From Algicoccus sp048820935 (lineage in GTDB: Bacteria > Pseudomonadota > Gammaproteobacteria > Burkholderiales > Burkholderiaceae_B), in the NCBI RefSeq assembly GCF_048820935.1, contig NZ_JBMERD010000015.1, positions 1 to 59,381 on the forward strand: DNA of 59,381 nt. The letters are read 5' to 3'. Each line of letters begins with the position of its first letter. The stretch's first letter is position 1. The notes under the pieces were generated by a model. The model made no database searches and was not told the DNA's origin. It worked only from the letters and a program-made list of their open reading frames with translations. Of this stretch, positions 16,870-25,360 are shown piece by piece. A program made the position numbers and the translations under genes.

Positions 16870-17337
16870 TCAAGCGATGGTTTTTGCTTGTTCAATAACC
16901 TCAGCGACATGGCCAGGCACTTTGACTTTGCGCCAGATTTGAACGAGCTGACCCTCACGATCTAGTAAAAATGTACTGCGTTCAATGGTACGCACTTGCC
17001 GCCCGTACATCATTTTTTCTTTCATAACACCGTAAAGGTTACAGATGGTTTCCTCAGGATCTGCAATGAGCGCAAAAGGCAGATCGAGTTTTTGATGAAA
17101 CTTCTGGTGTGATGTCATCGTGTCGCGTGAAACACCCAGAATGACACAATCGGTCTCGGTAAATGCTTGAGCTTGATCCCGAAAGTCGGATGCCTCGGTC
17201 GTGCAGCCAGGCGTATTGTCACGAGGATAAAAATATAGAACAACTTTTTGACCACGTAACTCACTGAGACGGACCGAACCTTGTGTGCTTTCACCTTCAA
17301 AATCTGGAGCGGTTTGTCCAATCGTTAATTCACTCAT
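16870..17337 (-). CDS. bcp: Thioredoxin-dependent peroxiredoxin (Bcp/PrxQ)
   Basis: Reduces hydrogen and alkyl peroxides in the cytosol. The 155-residue protein has the peroxidatic motif YPRDNTPGCTTE with Cys45. The position where E. coli Bcp carries its resolving cysteine (Cys50) is serine here (TEASDFR), so it is either a one-cysteine enzyme or uses a more distant cysteine, such as those in TDCVILG or ETICNLYG. Its ATG overlaps the stop of the Mth938-like gene by ATGA, so they are translationally coupled. PIN-PhoH follows after 87 bases. Confidence 0.95.
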   Translation of the reverse strand: MSELTIGQTAPDFEGESTQGSVRLSELRGQKVVLYFYPRDNTPGCTTEASDFRDQAQAFTETDCVILGVSRDTMTSHQKFHQKLDLPFALIADPEETICNLYGVMKEKMMYGRQVRTIERSTFLLDREGQLVQIWRKVKVPGHVAEVIEQAKTIA

Positions 17338-17783
17338 GATGTGGTTTCCTTAGTTGGTAAGAGGGCGGCGATGACACGTCGGCCTTCAGCCATTAGGACG
17401 TTGTATGTGCGCGCAGCGGCTGGGGTGGACATGGCTTCTACACCAATGCCGCGTTTTTGTAATATGGCCAAGAGGCTATGGGCGAGCAAGATTTGCTTTG
17501 CACCGGTCCCAATCAGTAAGACTTCTGGTTGATCGGCACTGACCGTCGGGCCGTCATCGTCTAGAAATGCCATTGGGTCTGCAGATTTTTTGTCGAGTCC
17601 GCAAATCGTTTTTAGCGCATCAGGTGTAATGTCAGCCGTACTAATGGCATCCCAAGTGCGAATCTCACCTTCAGGCTCAAAAATGACGGCATGAGGGTAG
17701 CGCACCTCGTTAATCTCGATGAAGTCATCACCATATGCAGTGACGGTATTGAGTGATTCGGTGTCAGTCGTGTGCAGTTTCAA
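17334..17783 (-). CDS. Mth938-like (DUF498/NDUFAF3-type) protein
   Basis: Small beta-alpha-beta fold protein of the Mth938/NDUFAF3 family; the mitochondrial relative is a complex I assembly factor, the bacterial role is not settled. The 149-residue product reads LKLHTTDTESLNTVTAYGDDFIEI, then a middle with PEVLLIGTG and the C-terminal STPAAARTYNVLMAEGRRVIAAL, all typical of the family. The frame opens earlier, but a TTG at 17783 with GGGAG 8 bases before it gives the expected N-terminus; no suitable ATG exists. First gene of the leftward unit continuing with bcp (4-bp overlap). The uncharacterised function limits the call. Confidence 0.88.
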   Translation of the reverse strand: MKLHTTDTESLNTVTAYGDDFIEINEVRYPHAVIFEPEGEIRTWDAISTADITPDALKTICGLDKKSADPMAFLDDDGPTVSADQPEVLLIGTGAKQILLAHSLLAILQKRGIGVEAMSTPAAARTYNVLMAEGRRVIAALLPTKETTS

Positions 17784-18088
17784 GCAGAAATCTCCCGTTT
17801 TGTGTGCACATTGATGATAGCGCACCCATCCAGATCTGTATGTAAATCTGTGGTTTCCTGCTGGTGTTGATGAAAAAATACGCAAAATCTTTCGGTATGA
17901 TGAGATTTGTGCGAGGTTAGAAGGGTGACTGATCGCGCACAGGCTTCTAAAGCACTACAATCTGATACCACTTGCGGCGACTCGATATTGCTCTGCAGCA
18001 TGGATTCGCCGTTTCTCGTTGTGCACCGCTTTGGCGGTGTACCATTCTGGTTTTGTCACCTAACTCGCTTTCCACAAAAGGATCGACA

Positions 18089-19273
18089 GTGAAGAAGTTC
18101 CCACGGATTGAACGGTTGCCTCCGTATGTATTTAATATCACGGCCGAGCATAAAATGGCCGCAAGACGACGTGGCGAGGACATTATTGATATGTCCATGG
18201 GGAATCCCGATGCGCCCACTCCGCAGCATATTGTGGATAAGCTGGTTGAGGCGGCAACTCGACCCACAACGCACGGATATTCCGTTTCACGCGGCATTCC
18301 GCGTCTCAGAAAAGCGATTGCGGATTGGTATCAGCGTCGTTATGACGTGACGCTGGATCCAGAAACTGAAGCCATTGTGACCATTGGTTCTAAAGAGGGT
18401 CTGGCGCATCTGATGCTGGCCACATTGGATACGGGCGATACAGTTCTGGTGCCCAATCCAAGCTACCCCATTCATATCTATGGTGCGGTGATTGCGGGAG
18501 CGAACATACGTTCTGTGCGGATTTCACCCGGAGTGGATTTCTTTGAGGAACTTGAACGCGCAGTACGCGAATCGATTCCGAAACCTAAGATGATGATTCT
18601 GGGTTTCCCAAGCAATCCGACTGCCCAATGTGTAGATCTGTCATTTTTTGAGCGAGTGGTCGCACTTGCCAAAGAACACGATATTCTGGTCGTGCATGAC
18701 TTGGCTTATGCAGACATCTGTTTTGATGGGTATCAGGCACCTTCGATTTTGCAAGTGCCGGGGGCACGCGATGTGGCCGTTGAGTTCTTTACCATGAGTA
18801 AGAGCTACAACATGGCAGGCTGGCGCATTGGCTATATGGTGGGTAATTCGGAGCTGGTCAGTGCCTTGGCACGGATTAAGAGTTACCACGATTATGGAAC
18901 GTTTACCCCATTGCAAGTGGCTGCGATTGCAGCACTGGAGGGTCCCCAAGATGTGGTGCATGAAATTACGGCGCGTTATCAAAACCGTCGTGATGTGTTA
19001 GCCAAAGGTTTGCAAGAAGCCGGCTGGGATGTTGAGATTCCTAAAGCTTCGATGTACATCTGGGCACGAATTCCAGACGCCTATCAGCATATGGGGTCTC
19101 TGGAGTTTTCTAAGCATTTGCTGGATCATGCCAAAGTCGCCGTCTCACCTGGGGTCGGTTTTGGGGATGAGGGCGATGAATACGTGCGATTTGCCTTGAT
19201 TGAAAACGAGCAAAGGATTCGTCAGGCAGTTCGTGGGATTAAAGATATGTTTCGTAAGGATGGGTTGCTTTAA
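18089..19273 (+). CDS. alaC: Alanine transaminase (AlaC-type, class I aminotransferase)
   Basis: PLP-dependent aminotransferase that interconverts pyruvate and alanine with glutamate. The 394-residue protein starts MKKFPRIERLPPYVF and shows MSMGNPDAPTP, THGYSVSRGIPRLR and the PLP lysine in SKSYNMAGWRIGY (Lys238). The start is GTG 18089 with AAAGGA 6 bases upstream; the open frame to the left is not coding. Its stop overlaps the hom start by one base (TAATG), so the three genes alaC-hom-thrC form one transcript. Related family members are annotated as aspartate or LL-diaminopimelate aminotransferases, but the operon fits AlaC of Burkholderiales. Confidence 0.93.
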   Translation: MKKFPRIERLPPYVFNITAEHKMAARRRGEDIIDMSMGNPDAPTPQHIVDKLVEAATRPTTHGYSVSRGIPRLRKAIADWYQRRYDVTLDPETEAIVTIGSKEGLAHLMLATLDTGDTVLVPNPSYPIHIYGAVIAGANIRSVRISPGVDFFEELERAVRESIPKPKMMILGFPSNPTAQCVDLSFFERVVALAKEHDILVVHDLAYADICFDGYQAPSILQVPGARDVAVEFFTMSKSYNMAGWRIGYMVGNSELVSALARIKSYHDYGTFTPLQVAAIAALEGPQDVVHEITARYQNRRDVLAKGLQEAGWDVEIPKASMYIWARIPDAYQHMGSLEFSKHLLDHAKVAVSPGVGFGDEGDEYVRFALIENEQRIRQAVRGIKDMFRKDGLL

Positions 19274-20577
19274 TGGAAGCTATCCGAGTTGGTTTATTGG
19301 GTCTGGGTGTCGTCGGTGGTGGCACCTGGAAGGTTTTGCGTCGTAATGCACAGGAAATTACACGCCGTGCAGGCCGTGCCATTGATGTGGTTCAAATTGC
19401 GACACGCAATGTCGAAGAAGCCAAACAACGTGTGGGTGCAAATATTCCAGTCACTACGGATGCCTTTGAGGTTGTTCGTAATCCGGAAATTGACATCGTG
19501 GTCGAACTGATCGGTGGAATTGAACCTGCCCGCGCCTTGGTGCTTGAAGCCATTGCGCACGGTAAGCACGTGGTGACGGCCAACAAAGCATTGTTGGCAT
19601 TGCATGGCACTGAGATTTTTGAAGCCGCTTCAAAAAAAGGTGTGATGGTTGCATTTGAAGCCGCGGTGGCCGGTGGTATTCCCATCATCAAAGCGATTCG
19701 GGAAGGTTTGACTGCGAACCATATCGAGTGGGTGGCAGGCATTATTAACGGCACCACAAACTACATTTTGACCGAGATGCGTACGAACCAGTTGAGTTTT
19801 GCGCAAGCGCTTGAGCAAGCGCAGGCTCTGGGTTATGCCGAAGCGGATCCGACAGCGGATGTGGAGGGCATTGATGCCGCCCACAAGCTGACGTTGTTGG
19901 CCGCCATGGCTTTTGGGATTCCTGTGCAGTTTGATAAAGCGTATGTGGAAGGGATTAGCCGCCTCAGCGATGAGGATATTGAAATGGCACAATCTCTGGG
20001 CTATCGCATTAAGCTCTTGGGGATTACCCGCCGTCGTGAGCAGGGCATTGAGCTGCGTGTCCATCCGACGCTCGTACCAGCGGAGTCCATGCTGGCCAAT
20101 GTTGAGAACGCGATGAATGCAGTCTTAGTCAACGGTGATGCTGTGGGTCAGACGCTTTACTATGGTCAAGGCGCCGGTGAAGAACCAACGGCTTCTGCAG
20201 TCGTCGCCGATCTCGTAGATGTCACTCGATTGCATACGGCTGATCCCGAACAGCGCGTACCGCATCTAGCCTTTCAACCGCAAGCGATTGCAGATACGCC
20301 GATTTTGCCGATGGATGATGTGTGGTGTGCCTGCTATCTGCGTATGACGGTTAAAGATGAGCCAGGAGTGCTGGCTGAGATTGCACGTGAGCTTTCCACT
20401 GCAGGTGTGTCGATCGGTTCGATGATTCAGCAACCGTGTGATGAGGAAGGCTCAGCTCAGCTGGTGTTCTTGACACATGAAGCCTTTGAGCGTTCGGTGA
20501 ATCAAGCCATTGCAGCGATTGAAAAACTGCCCTTTATGCAATCTGAAATCACGCGTTTGCGAGTGGAAACATTCTGA
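19273..20577 (+). CDS. hom: Homoserine dehydrogenase
   Basis: NAD(P)-dependent reduction of aspartate semialdehyde to homoserine, the branch point to threonine and methionine. The 434-residue protein has the Rossmann motif GLLGLGVVGGGTW, AVAGGIPIIKAIREGL, NGTTNYILTEM and the catalytic-domain stretch GYAEADPTADVEGIDAAHKL, ending in an ACT domain (about 350-430: KDEPGVLAEIARELS) that normally mediates threonine feedback. Start overlaps the alaC stop; its own stop overlaps the thrC start by one base (TGATG). Confidence 0.97.
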   Translation: MEAIRVGLLGLGVVGGGTWKVLRRNAQEITRRAGRAIDVVQIATRNVEEAKQRVGANIPVTTDAFEVVRNPEIDIVVELIGGIEPARALVLEAIAHGKHVVTANKALLALHGTEIFEAASKKGVMVAFEAAVAGGIPIIKAIREGLTANHIEWVAGIINGTTNYILTEMRTNQLSFAQALEQAQALGYAEADPTADVEGIDAAHKLTLLAAMAFGIPVQFDKAYVEGISRLSDEDIEMAQSLGYRIKLLGITRRREQGIELRVHPTLVPAESMLANVENAMNAVLVNGDAVGQTLYYGQGAGEEPTASAVVADLVDVTRLHTADPEQRVPHLAFQPQAIADTPILPMDDVWCACYLRMTVKDEPGVLAEIARELSTAGVSIGSMIQQPCDEEGSAQLVFLTHEAFERSVNQAIAAIEKLPFMQSEITRLRVETF

Positions 20578-21986
20578 TGCAATACATATCGACACGGGGG
20601 CAGATGGCCCCTCAGCATTTTAGTGACGTCCTGTTAGAAGGTTTGGCACCGGATGGTGGTTTGGCTGTCCCGCAAACGTTGCCCAAGATCGATGCGCAAA
20701 CATTAACAGCTTGGCGCGAGCTAACCTATCCCCAATTGGCGCTCGAGATTCTGAGTCTGTTTGTCACGGATATTGATCGTCAGACTTTGTCTGCCATGAT
20801 TGATCGTGCATACGCAGCCGATAAGTTTCGTAGTGAATCGATTGTGTCGGTGCGTCCATTGGGTGATGAGGCGTATTTGTTGGGTGTGTCGGAAGGCCCG
20901 ACATTGGCTTTTAAAGATATGGCCATGCAGTTTTTGGGTGAAGCGTTTGGTCATGTACTGACGCAGCGTCAAACAACCTTGAATATTCTGGGTGCAACCT
21001 CCGGCGATACAGGTTCAGCTGCCGAATACGCCATGCGACAGCATAAACAGGTGAGTGTCTTTATGCTCTCACCCAAAGGCCGTATGAGTGCTTTTCAGCG
21101 TGCACAGATGTATAGCCTGCAAGACGACAATATTCACAATATTGCCGTTGAAGGTGATTTTGATCAGGCACAAGAAATCGTCAAATCTCTGGCGAGCGAT
21201 CTGGACTTCAAACAGAAGTACCGCATTGGGGCCGTGAACTCCATTAACTGGGCGCGCATTGCGGCTCAGATTGTGTACTACTTCTGGGGCTGGTTGCGTA
21301 CCACAGAAACAAACGATCAGAAAGTGTCGTTTGCGGTGCCATCGGGTAACTTTGGCAATATTCTGGCAGGTCATTATGCGCGTCAGATGGGCTTGCCCGT
21401 GGCGCGTTTGGTTTTAGCCACCAACGAAAACAATGTGTTGGAAGAGTTTTTCCAGACAGGTATTTATCGTCCTCGTTTGCCCATCGATACCCATGTCACA
21501 TCGAGCCCTTCCATGGACATTTCGAAGGCCTCAAATTTTGAGCGTTTTGTTTATGACTTGGTCGGTCAGGATCCTGAACGTGTGGCTAGTTTGTGGCAAG
21601 CCTTGAGCAAAGATGGTTCGTTTGACTTGTCTGAATATCTGCCAGCTTTTGAGTCGCAATATGGTTTTGTGGCGGGCAGTAGTTCCCATGGGGATCGCGT
21701 GGCCACGATTCGACGGGTGTTCGATGAGTATGGTGTTCTCATCGATCCGCACACTGCCGATGGTGTGAAAGTTGCTCAAGCCTTTGCGCAGCCCGGGATT
21801 CCGATGTTGGTGCTTGAGACGGCTTTACCCGCTAAGTTTGCAGAAACCATTGAAGAGGCGATTGGGCGTACGCCACCCATGCCTGTGGGTCTAGAAGATC
21901 TCGAAATACGTCCTCAGAATGTGGTTGAAATGTCTTGTGATGCGAGCGCAGTGCGAGCGTTTGTCGAAGCCAACGCCAATCTGTAA
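20577..21986 (+). CDS. thrC: Threonine synthase
   Basis: PLP-dependent conversion of O-phosphohomoserine to threonine. The 469-residue protein begins MQYISTRG, has the PLP lysine in PTLAFKDMAMQ (Lys113), GATSGDTGSAAEYAMR, and PSGNFGNILAGHYA for cofactor phosphate binding. The length fits the longer type found in proteobacteria and yeast. No thrB is here; homoserine kinase must be elsewhere. Last gene of alaC-hom-thrC and followed by a hairpin before the convergent hpnE. Confidence 0.97.
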   Translation: MQYISTRGQMAPQHFSDVLLEGLAPDGGLAVPQTLPKIDAQTLTAWRELTYPQLALEILSLFVTDIDRQTLSAMIDRAYAADKFRSESIVSVRPLGDEAYLLGVSEGPTLAFKDMAMQFLGEAFGHVLTQRQTTLNILGATSGDTGSAAEYAMRQHKQVSVFMLSPKGRMSAFQRAQMYSLQDDNIHNIAVEGDFDQAQEIVKSLASDLDFKQKYRIGAVNSINWARIAAQIVYYFWGWLRTTETNDQKVSFAVPSGNFGNILAGHYARQMGLPVARLVLATNENNVLEEFFQTGIYRPRLPIDTHVTSSPSMDISKASNFERFVYDLVGQDPERVASLWQALSKDGSFDLSEYLPAFESQYGFVAGSSSHGDRVATIRRVFDEYGVLIDPHTADGVKVAQAFAQPGIPMLVLETALPAKFAETIEEAIGRTPPMPVGLEDLEIRPQNVVEMSCDASAVRAFVEANANL

Positions 21987-22052
21987 TTGTTTAAAGATCG
22001 GTGATGTCATTAGCGTTTTTTAAACTCTGACTGACGCATACACAAAACAAAT

Positions 22053-22094
22053 ACCCTGGTTGTCCGATTTGAGTGGACTTCCGGGGTTTATTTA
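22053..22094 (+). terminator. Probable terminator between thrC and hpnE
   Basis: ACCCTGG (22053-22059) and GTCC (22062-22065) pair with GGAC (22075-22078) and CCGGGGT (22081-22087), with a TT/TT internal loop and one G-T pair. TTATTTAT follows the stem. It sits between the convergent thrC and hpnE. Confidence 0.55.
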
Positions 22095-22100
22095 TGGCTG

Positions 22101-23489
22101 TCATTCACTTAGTAATGCTTGCGCTGCTTCTTGACCACTGAGGATGGCGCCTTCAAGAACTGCAGGATAGCCCGTGTTCGTCCAGTCACCAGCGATTTTG
22201 AGATGAGGCCAGTCCGTGTGCACTGAAGGTCTTTGTAAGCCGGGTTGTGCGGCAAAGGTAGCGCGTCGGTCACTCAGAATTCGGCTTGTACGAATCGATA
22301 GCTTATCTGGGACTGTGTGTCCATTACGCTGTAAATCGGCTTTGAGTTGTGCCAAGAGCTGGGTCGGTAATTCGGATCGTTCAAACGTGACAGCTTGATC
22401 AGCATGACTAATGACAAATGACAGCTGCGCAGATTCTGTGACGAGATCTTTGGGTAAGAACGCATTGCGATCAAATACCCATTGTCCGGGCTGCAGTGGC
22501 TGTTGAACCTGTATGGACTGTTGGGGTTGTGTAGTTGTGTCCGTTTTAGGATGACCACCACTTAAGAGTAAGATCGAGTTTGGTAATCGCCAGGGTTGGT
22601 CAAGTGTCATGTAGCAAGTTGTGATGCTGTTGTAGGTCAAACTTTGCGCAGCTTCAATGATGTTGTTCAGGTATGGGTCAGATGCTGCGTGGTGACTGGT
22701 TGTTTGCAACAAACGGCTGGTTTCGTGCGGCGTGGTGGCAACAATGGCACCATCAAACGTTTCACCATCAATCTGAGCGTGCTGGTCTGTGAGTTCAATG
22801 TCTCGGATGCGTTTACTCGTTCGCAGTGTCAGATTTCGGGCTAGTGGCCCAATCCAGAGATCAGTTAGATTACTGCGTGCAATCAGCATATCCGCAGCTC
22901 CGGGTAAAGGACTGAGCAAACTGTCTTGAATCACACGGGCAAATAGCTGTGCGCAAGCGTTTTGAGGGGTCGTGTTGAGTGTGGCTAAGCACAGCGGTGT
23001 GATGAGCTTGTCACGGCTAGCAGGATCAATATGATGCTGATCGAGCCACTGATGAACGGTTTGTCCTGCAGATGGACTCGCAAAACCCAGTCGGACTTTG
23101 CTAAGCCAGGTCACTAATTGCCAACGTTCGCGTCGAGACAATCCCTGTGCTTGTGTAAATGCACTCAAGCGCTTTAAAGGTCCCGCATGAGTCTGATGGC
23201 TTTGGATTCGTATCGAGCCGTCTGCAGCGAGCCACTGTAAGGGTAGGCGAGTTAATACAAGTTCGGGTGCTGGATGAGCCTTGTGAATGAGTTTGAGCGT
23301 TTCAGTGTAGGCGCCAATTAAAATGTGTTGACCATTGTCGATATTGACTAGATCGGAGTCGGGCACACCTCTGGCGCGACCACCTGCAATAGCCGCCGCC
23401 TCAAAAACTGTGATGTCGTGACCCGCTTCAACGAGGGTTTGGGCTGCAGCCATACCAGCCCAGCCACCCCCGATGATGGCAAACTTCAT
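22101..23489 (-). CDS. hpnE: Hydroxysqualene dehydroxylase
   Basis: FAD-dependent enzyme that reduces hydroxysqualene to squalene, the last of three steps in the bacterial HpnCDE route. The 462-residue protein has the N-terminal dinucleotide motif AIIGGGWAGMAAAQTL, followed by VFEAAAIAGGRAR, and a C-terminal FAD segment IAGDWTNTGYPAVLEGAILSG, as in amine-oxidase and phytoene-desaturase relatives. Its start overlaps the hpnD stop by 4 bases. The hpnC-hpnD-hpnE order supports HpnE over a carotenoid desaturase. Confidence 0.92.
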   Translation of the reverse strand: MKFAIIGGGWAGMAAAQTLVEAGHDITVFEAAAIAGGRARGVPDSDLVNIDNGQHILIGAYTETLKLIHKAHPAPELVLTRLPLQWLAADGSIRIQSHQTHAGPLKRLSAFTQAQGLSRRERWQLVTWLSKVRLGFASPSAGQTVHQWLDQHHIDPASRDKLITPLCLATLNTTPQNACAQLFARVIQDSLLSPLPGAADMLIARSNLTDLWIGPLARNLTLRTSKRIRDIELTDQHAQIDGETFDGAIVATTPHETSRLLQTTSHHAASDPYLNNIIEAAQSLTYNSITTCYMTLDQPWRLPNSILLLSGGHPKTDTTTQPQQSIQVQQPLQPGQWVFDRNAFLPKDLVTESAQLSFVISHADQAVTFERSELPTQLLAQLKADLQRNGHTVPDKLSIRTSRILSDRRATFAAQPGLQRPSVHTDWPHLKIAGDWTNTGYPAVLEGAILSGQEAAQALLSE

Positions 23490-24364
23490 GATCGATCAGT
23501 GTCTTGGCGAATTTGTCGGATGATCGGGCGAGCACCACCCACCCAGTTACGCCAAGCTAACCAGAGTTTACGAATTGGTGTCAACGAAATGCGCTGATCC
23601 AGAACAGCCCACTGCTCGGATTCGATTTCACCGAGTAGGGTGTAGTAAATCGCAGCCATCATTAGTCCGGGCCGTTGGGCGCGACGGTCAGTCTCAGGTA
23701 AAGCATCGACGGCTTCGCGGTAGAGTTCCCGAGCGCGCTGGGTTTCAAACGCCATGAGTGCAGTGAACTGTTCGGTATGAATACGATTGAGAATGTCGGC
23801 GGTTTTGACGCCATGTTGTTCTAAGTCATCAATGGGCAGATAAATGCGTCCACGTCGTGCATCATCGCCGACATCCCGAATGATATTGGTCATCTGAAAT
23901 GCCAGCCCCAGCTTGGCGGCATATTCCATGGTGCGCTCATCGGTGTACCCAAAGATACCCGCAGACAATTCACCCACAACCCCAGCCACGTGCCAGCAGT
24001 ATTTCTTAAGCGCAGGCCAATCTAGGTAGCGCGTTTGTTCCAAATCCATTTGCATGCCTTCAATAATGGCAAGCAATTTATCCTGTGTAATATGGCAGGT
24101 TTCTAAGTGCGGCTGTAAAGCTTTGGTGACTGGATGAGTTGGCACACCTTGATAGAGGTGTGCAACTTCTGTGCGCCACCATGCCAGCTTTTGGTGCGCA
24201 ACGCTCACATCGGTGCAATCATCGACGACATCGTCGACTTCCCTACAAAATGCGTATAGCGCTGTGATGGCTTTGCGAGTTGCGGTGGGTAAAAATAAAA
24301 ATGCGTAATAGAAGCTTGAACCGCTACGGGCGGCTTTGTCCTGGCAATAAGTATCGGGTGTCAT
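23486..24364 (-). CDS. hpnD: Presqualene diphosphate synthase
   Basis: Condenses two farnesyl diphosphates to presqualene diphosphate. The 292-residue protein has both aspartate-rich metal sites: CREVDDVVDD near residues 45-54 and NIIRDVGDDARRGRIYLP near 161-178. SSFYYAFLFLP at the start is typical of HpnD. The gene begins 4 bases after hpnC and overlaps hpnE by 4 bases, so all three are co-translated. Phytoene synthases are close relatives, but the paired hpnC argues for squalene formation. Confidence 0.93.
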   Translation of the reverse strand: MTPDTYCQDKAARSGSSFYYAFLFLPTATRKAITALYAFCREVDDVVDDCTDVSVAHQKLAWWRTEVAHLYQGVPTHPVTKALQPHLETCHITQDKLLAIIEGMQMDLEQTRYLDWPALKKYCWHVAGVVGELSAGIFGYTDERTMEYAAKLGLAFQMTNIIRDVGDDARRGRIYLPIDDLEQHGVKTADILNRIHTEQFTALMAFETQRARELYREAVDALPETDRRAQRPGLMMAAIYYTLLGEIESEQWAVLDQRISLTPIRKLWLAWRNWVGGARPIIRQIRQDTDRS

Positions 24365-24368
24365 AGGC

Positions 24369-25229
24369 TTACCATAAGGCGCGTAAGGCCATCTTGAGCC
24401 AATCCGTGCGCGTTAATGTCGGGCGACGTGTAAAGACGTCGTAGTCGACAGATTCCAATTTTTCCAGCACGCGCATTCCCCCTTGAACAATCATTTTAAT
24501 TTCGAGCGCCACGCGACCTTTGAGTTGTTTTGTGAGCGGTCGCCCGAAGTTTAACAAGTCCTTACACTCAAGCACCTGATTCCCCATCAATTGACGCCAG
24601 TTCTCGTTGACAAGGCCGGCGGCAATCTGAGTTTCATCGACTCCAACGGCAGCCATGGCATCTTGTGGGAGATAAACGCGGCCTTTTTTCCAGTCGATAG
24701 CGACATCCTGTAAAAAGTTGATGCGCTGTAAAGCAGTGCAGATGGCATCTGAGCGGGTGAGTGCTATCTCATCGGTTTGGCCGAATAAGTGCAGTAAAAG
24801 CCGACCTATCGGATTGGCAGAACGTTGGCAGTAGTCGTTTTGTTGTGCTTGGGTGGCATACCGTTTGACGGTGATGTCTTGCTCAAAGGCCAGTAACAAA
24901 TCGTTGAGTAAACTCACCGGTAGATCATGTTTTTGTATGGTTTGCGCGAGCGGAATAAAAATGGCTCGAAGTTGCGTGTCTTCACTTTTGATCGTGCCAG
25001 TCTGGGCCGCTTCAAACAATCGTTCTCGATAGTGAACCAATGCGTTTAAGCGTTCTTCGTCGCTTGCATCCCCTTCATCCGCAAGGTCATCGGCGGTGCG
25101 AGCAAACCAGTAAATGTGAACCACATCTTTGCGGATGCGCCGAGGCATCAGAACAGAGGCAACCGGGAAATTCTCATAGTGATCAACGCCTGTGACCGTA
25201 CTAGTTTGAATGGAATGTAATTGTGTCAT
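24369..25229 (-). CDS. hpnC: Hydroxysqualene synthase
   Basis: Converts presqualene diphosphate to hydroxysqualene. The 286-residue protein belongs to the squalene/phytoene synthase family: HYENFPVASVLMPRRIRKDVVHIYWFART precedes the first metal site ADDLADE, and NFLQDVAIDWKKGRVYLP forms the second. First gene of hpnC-hpnD-hpnE. No squalene-hopene cyclase (shc) or other hopanoid gene is in the window, so the end product cannot be stated. Confidence 0.92.
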   Translation of the reverse strand: MTQLHSIQTSTVTGVDHYENFPVASVLMPRRIRKDVVHIYWFARTADDLADEGDASDEERLNALVHYRERLFEAAQTGTIKSEDTQLRAIFIPLAQTIQKHDLPVSLLNDLLLAFEQDITVKRYATQAQQNDYCQRSANPIGRLLLHLFGQTDEIALTRSDAICTALQRINFLQDVAIDWKKGRVYLPQDAMAAVGVDETQIAAGLVNENWRQLMGNQVLECKDLLNFGRPLTKQLKGRVALEIKMIVQGGMRVLEKLESVDYDVFTRRPTLTRTDWLKMALRALW

Positions 25230-25360
25230 GGTGCCTATTGTAATGATGCCTTGCGAGACGTTACGGTGTCTGGCAGTGTTTGCTTGCAGTGCACAGTATA
25301 AAATGGGTGTCTAAGAGTACTCTACGTTAGACTTGTGACAACCAATTCGGGTGAAATTTC

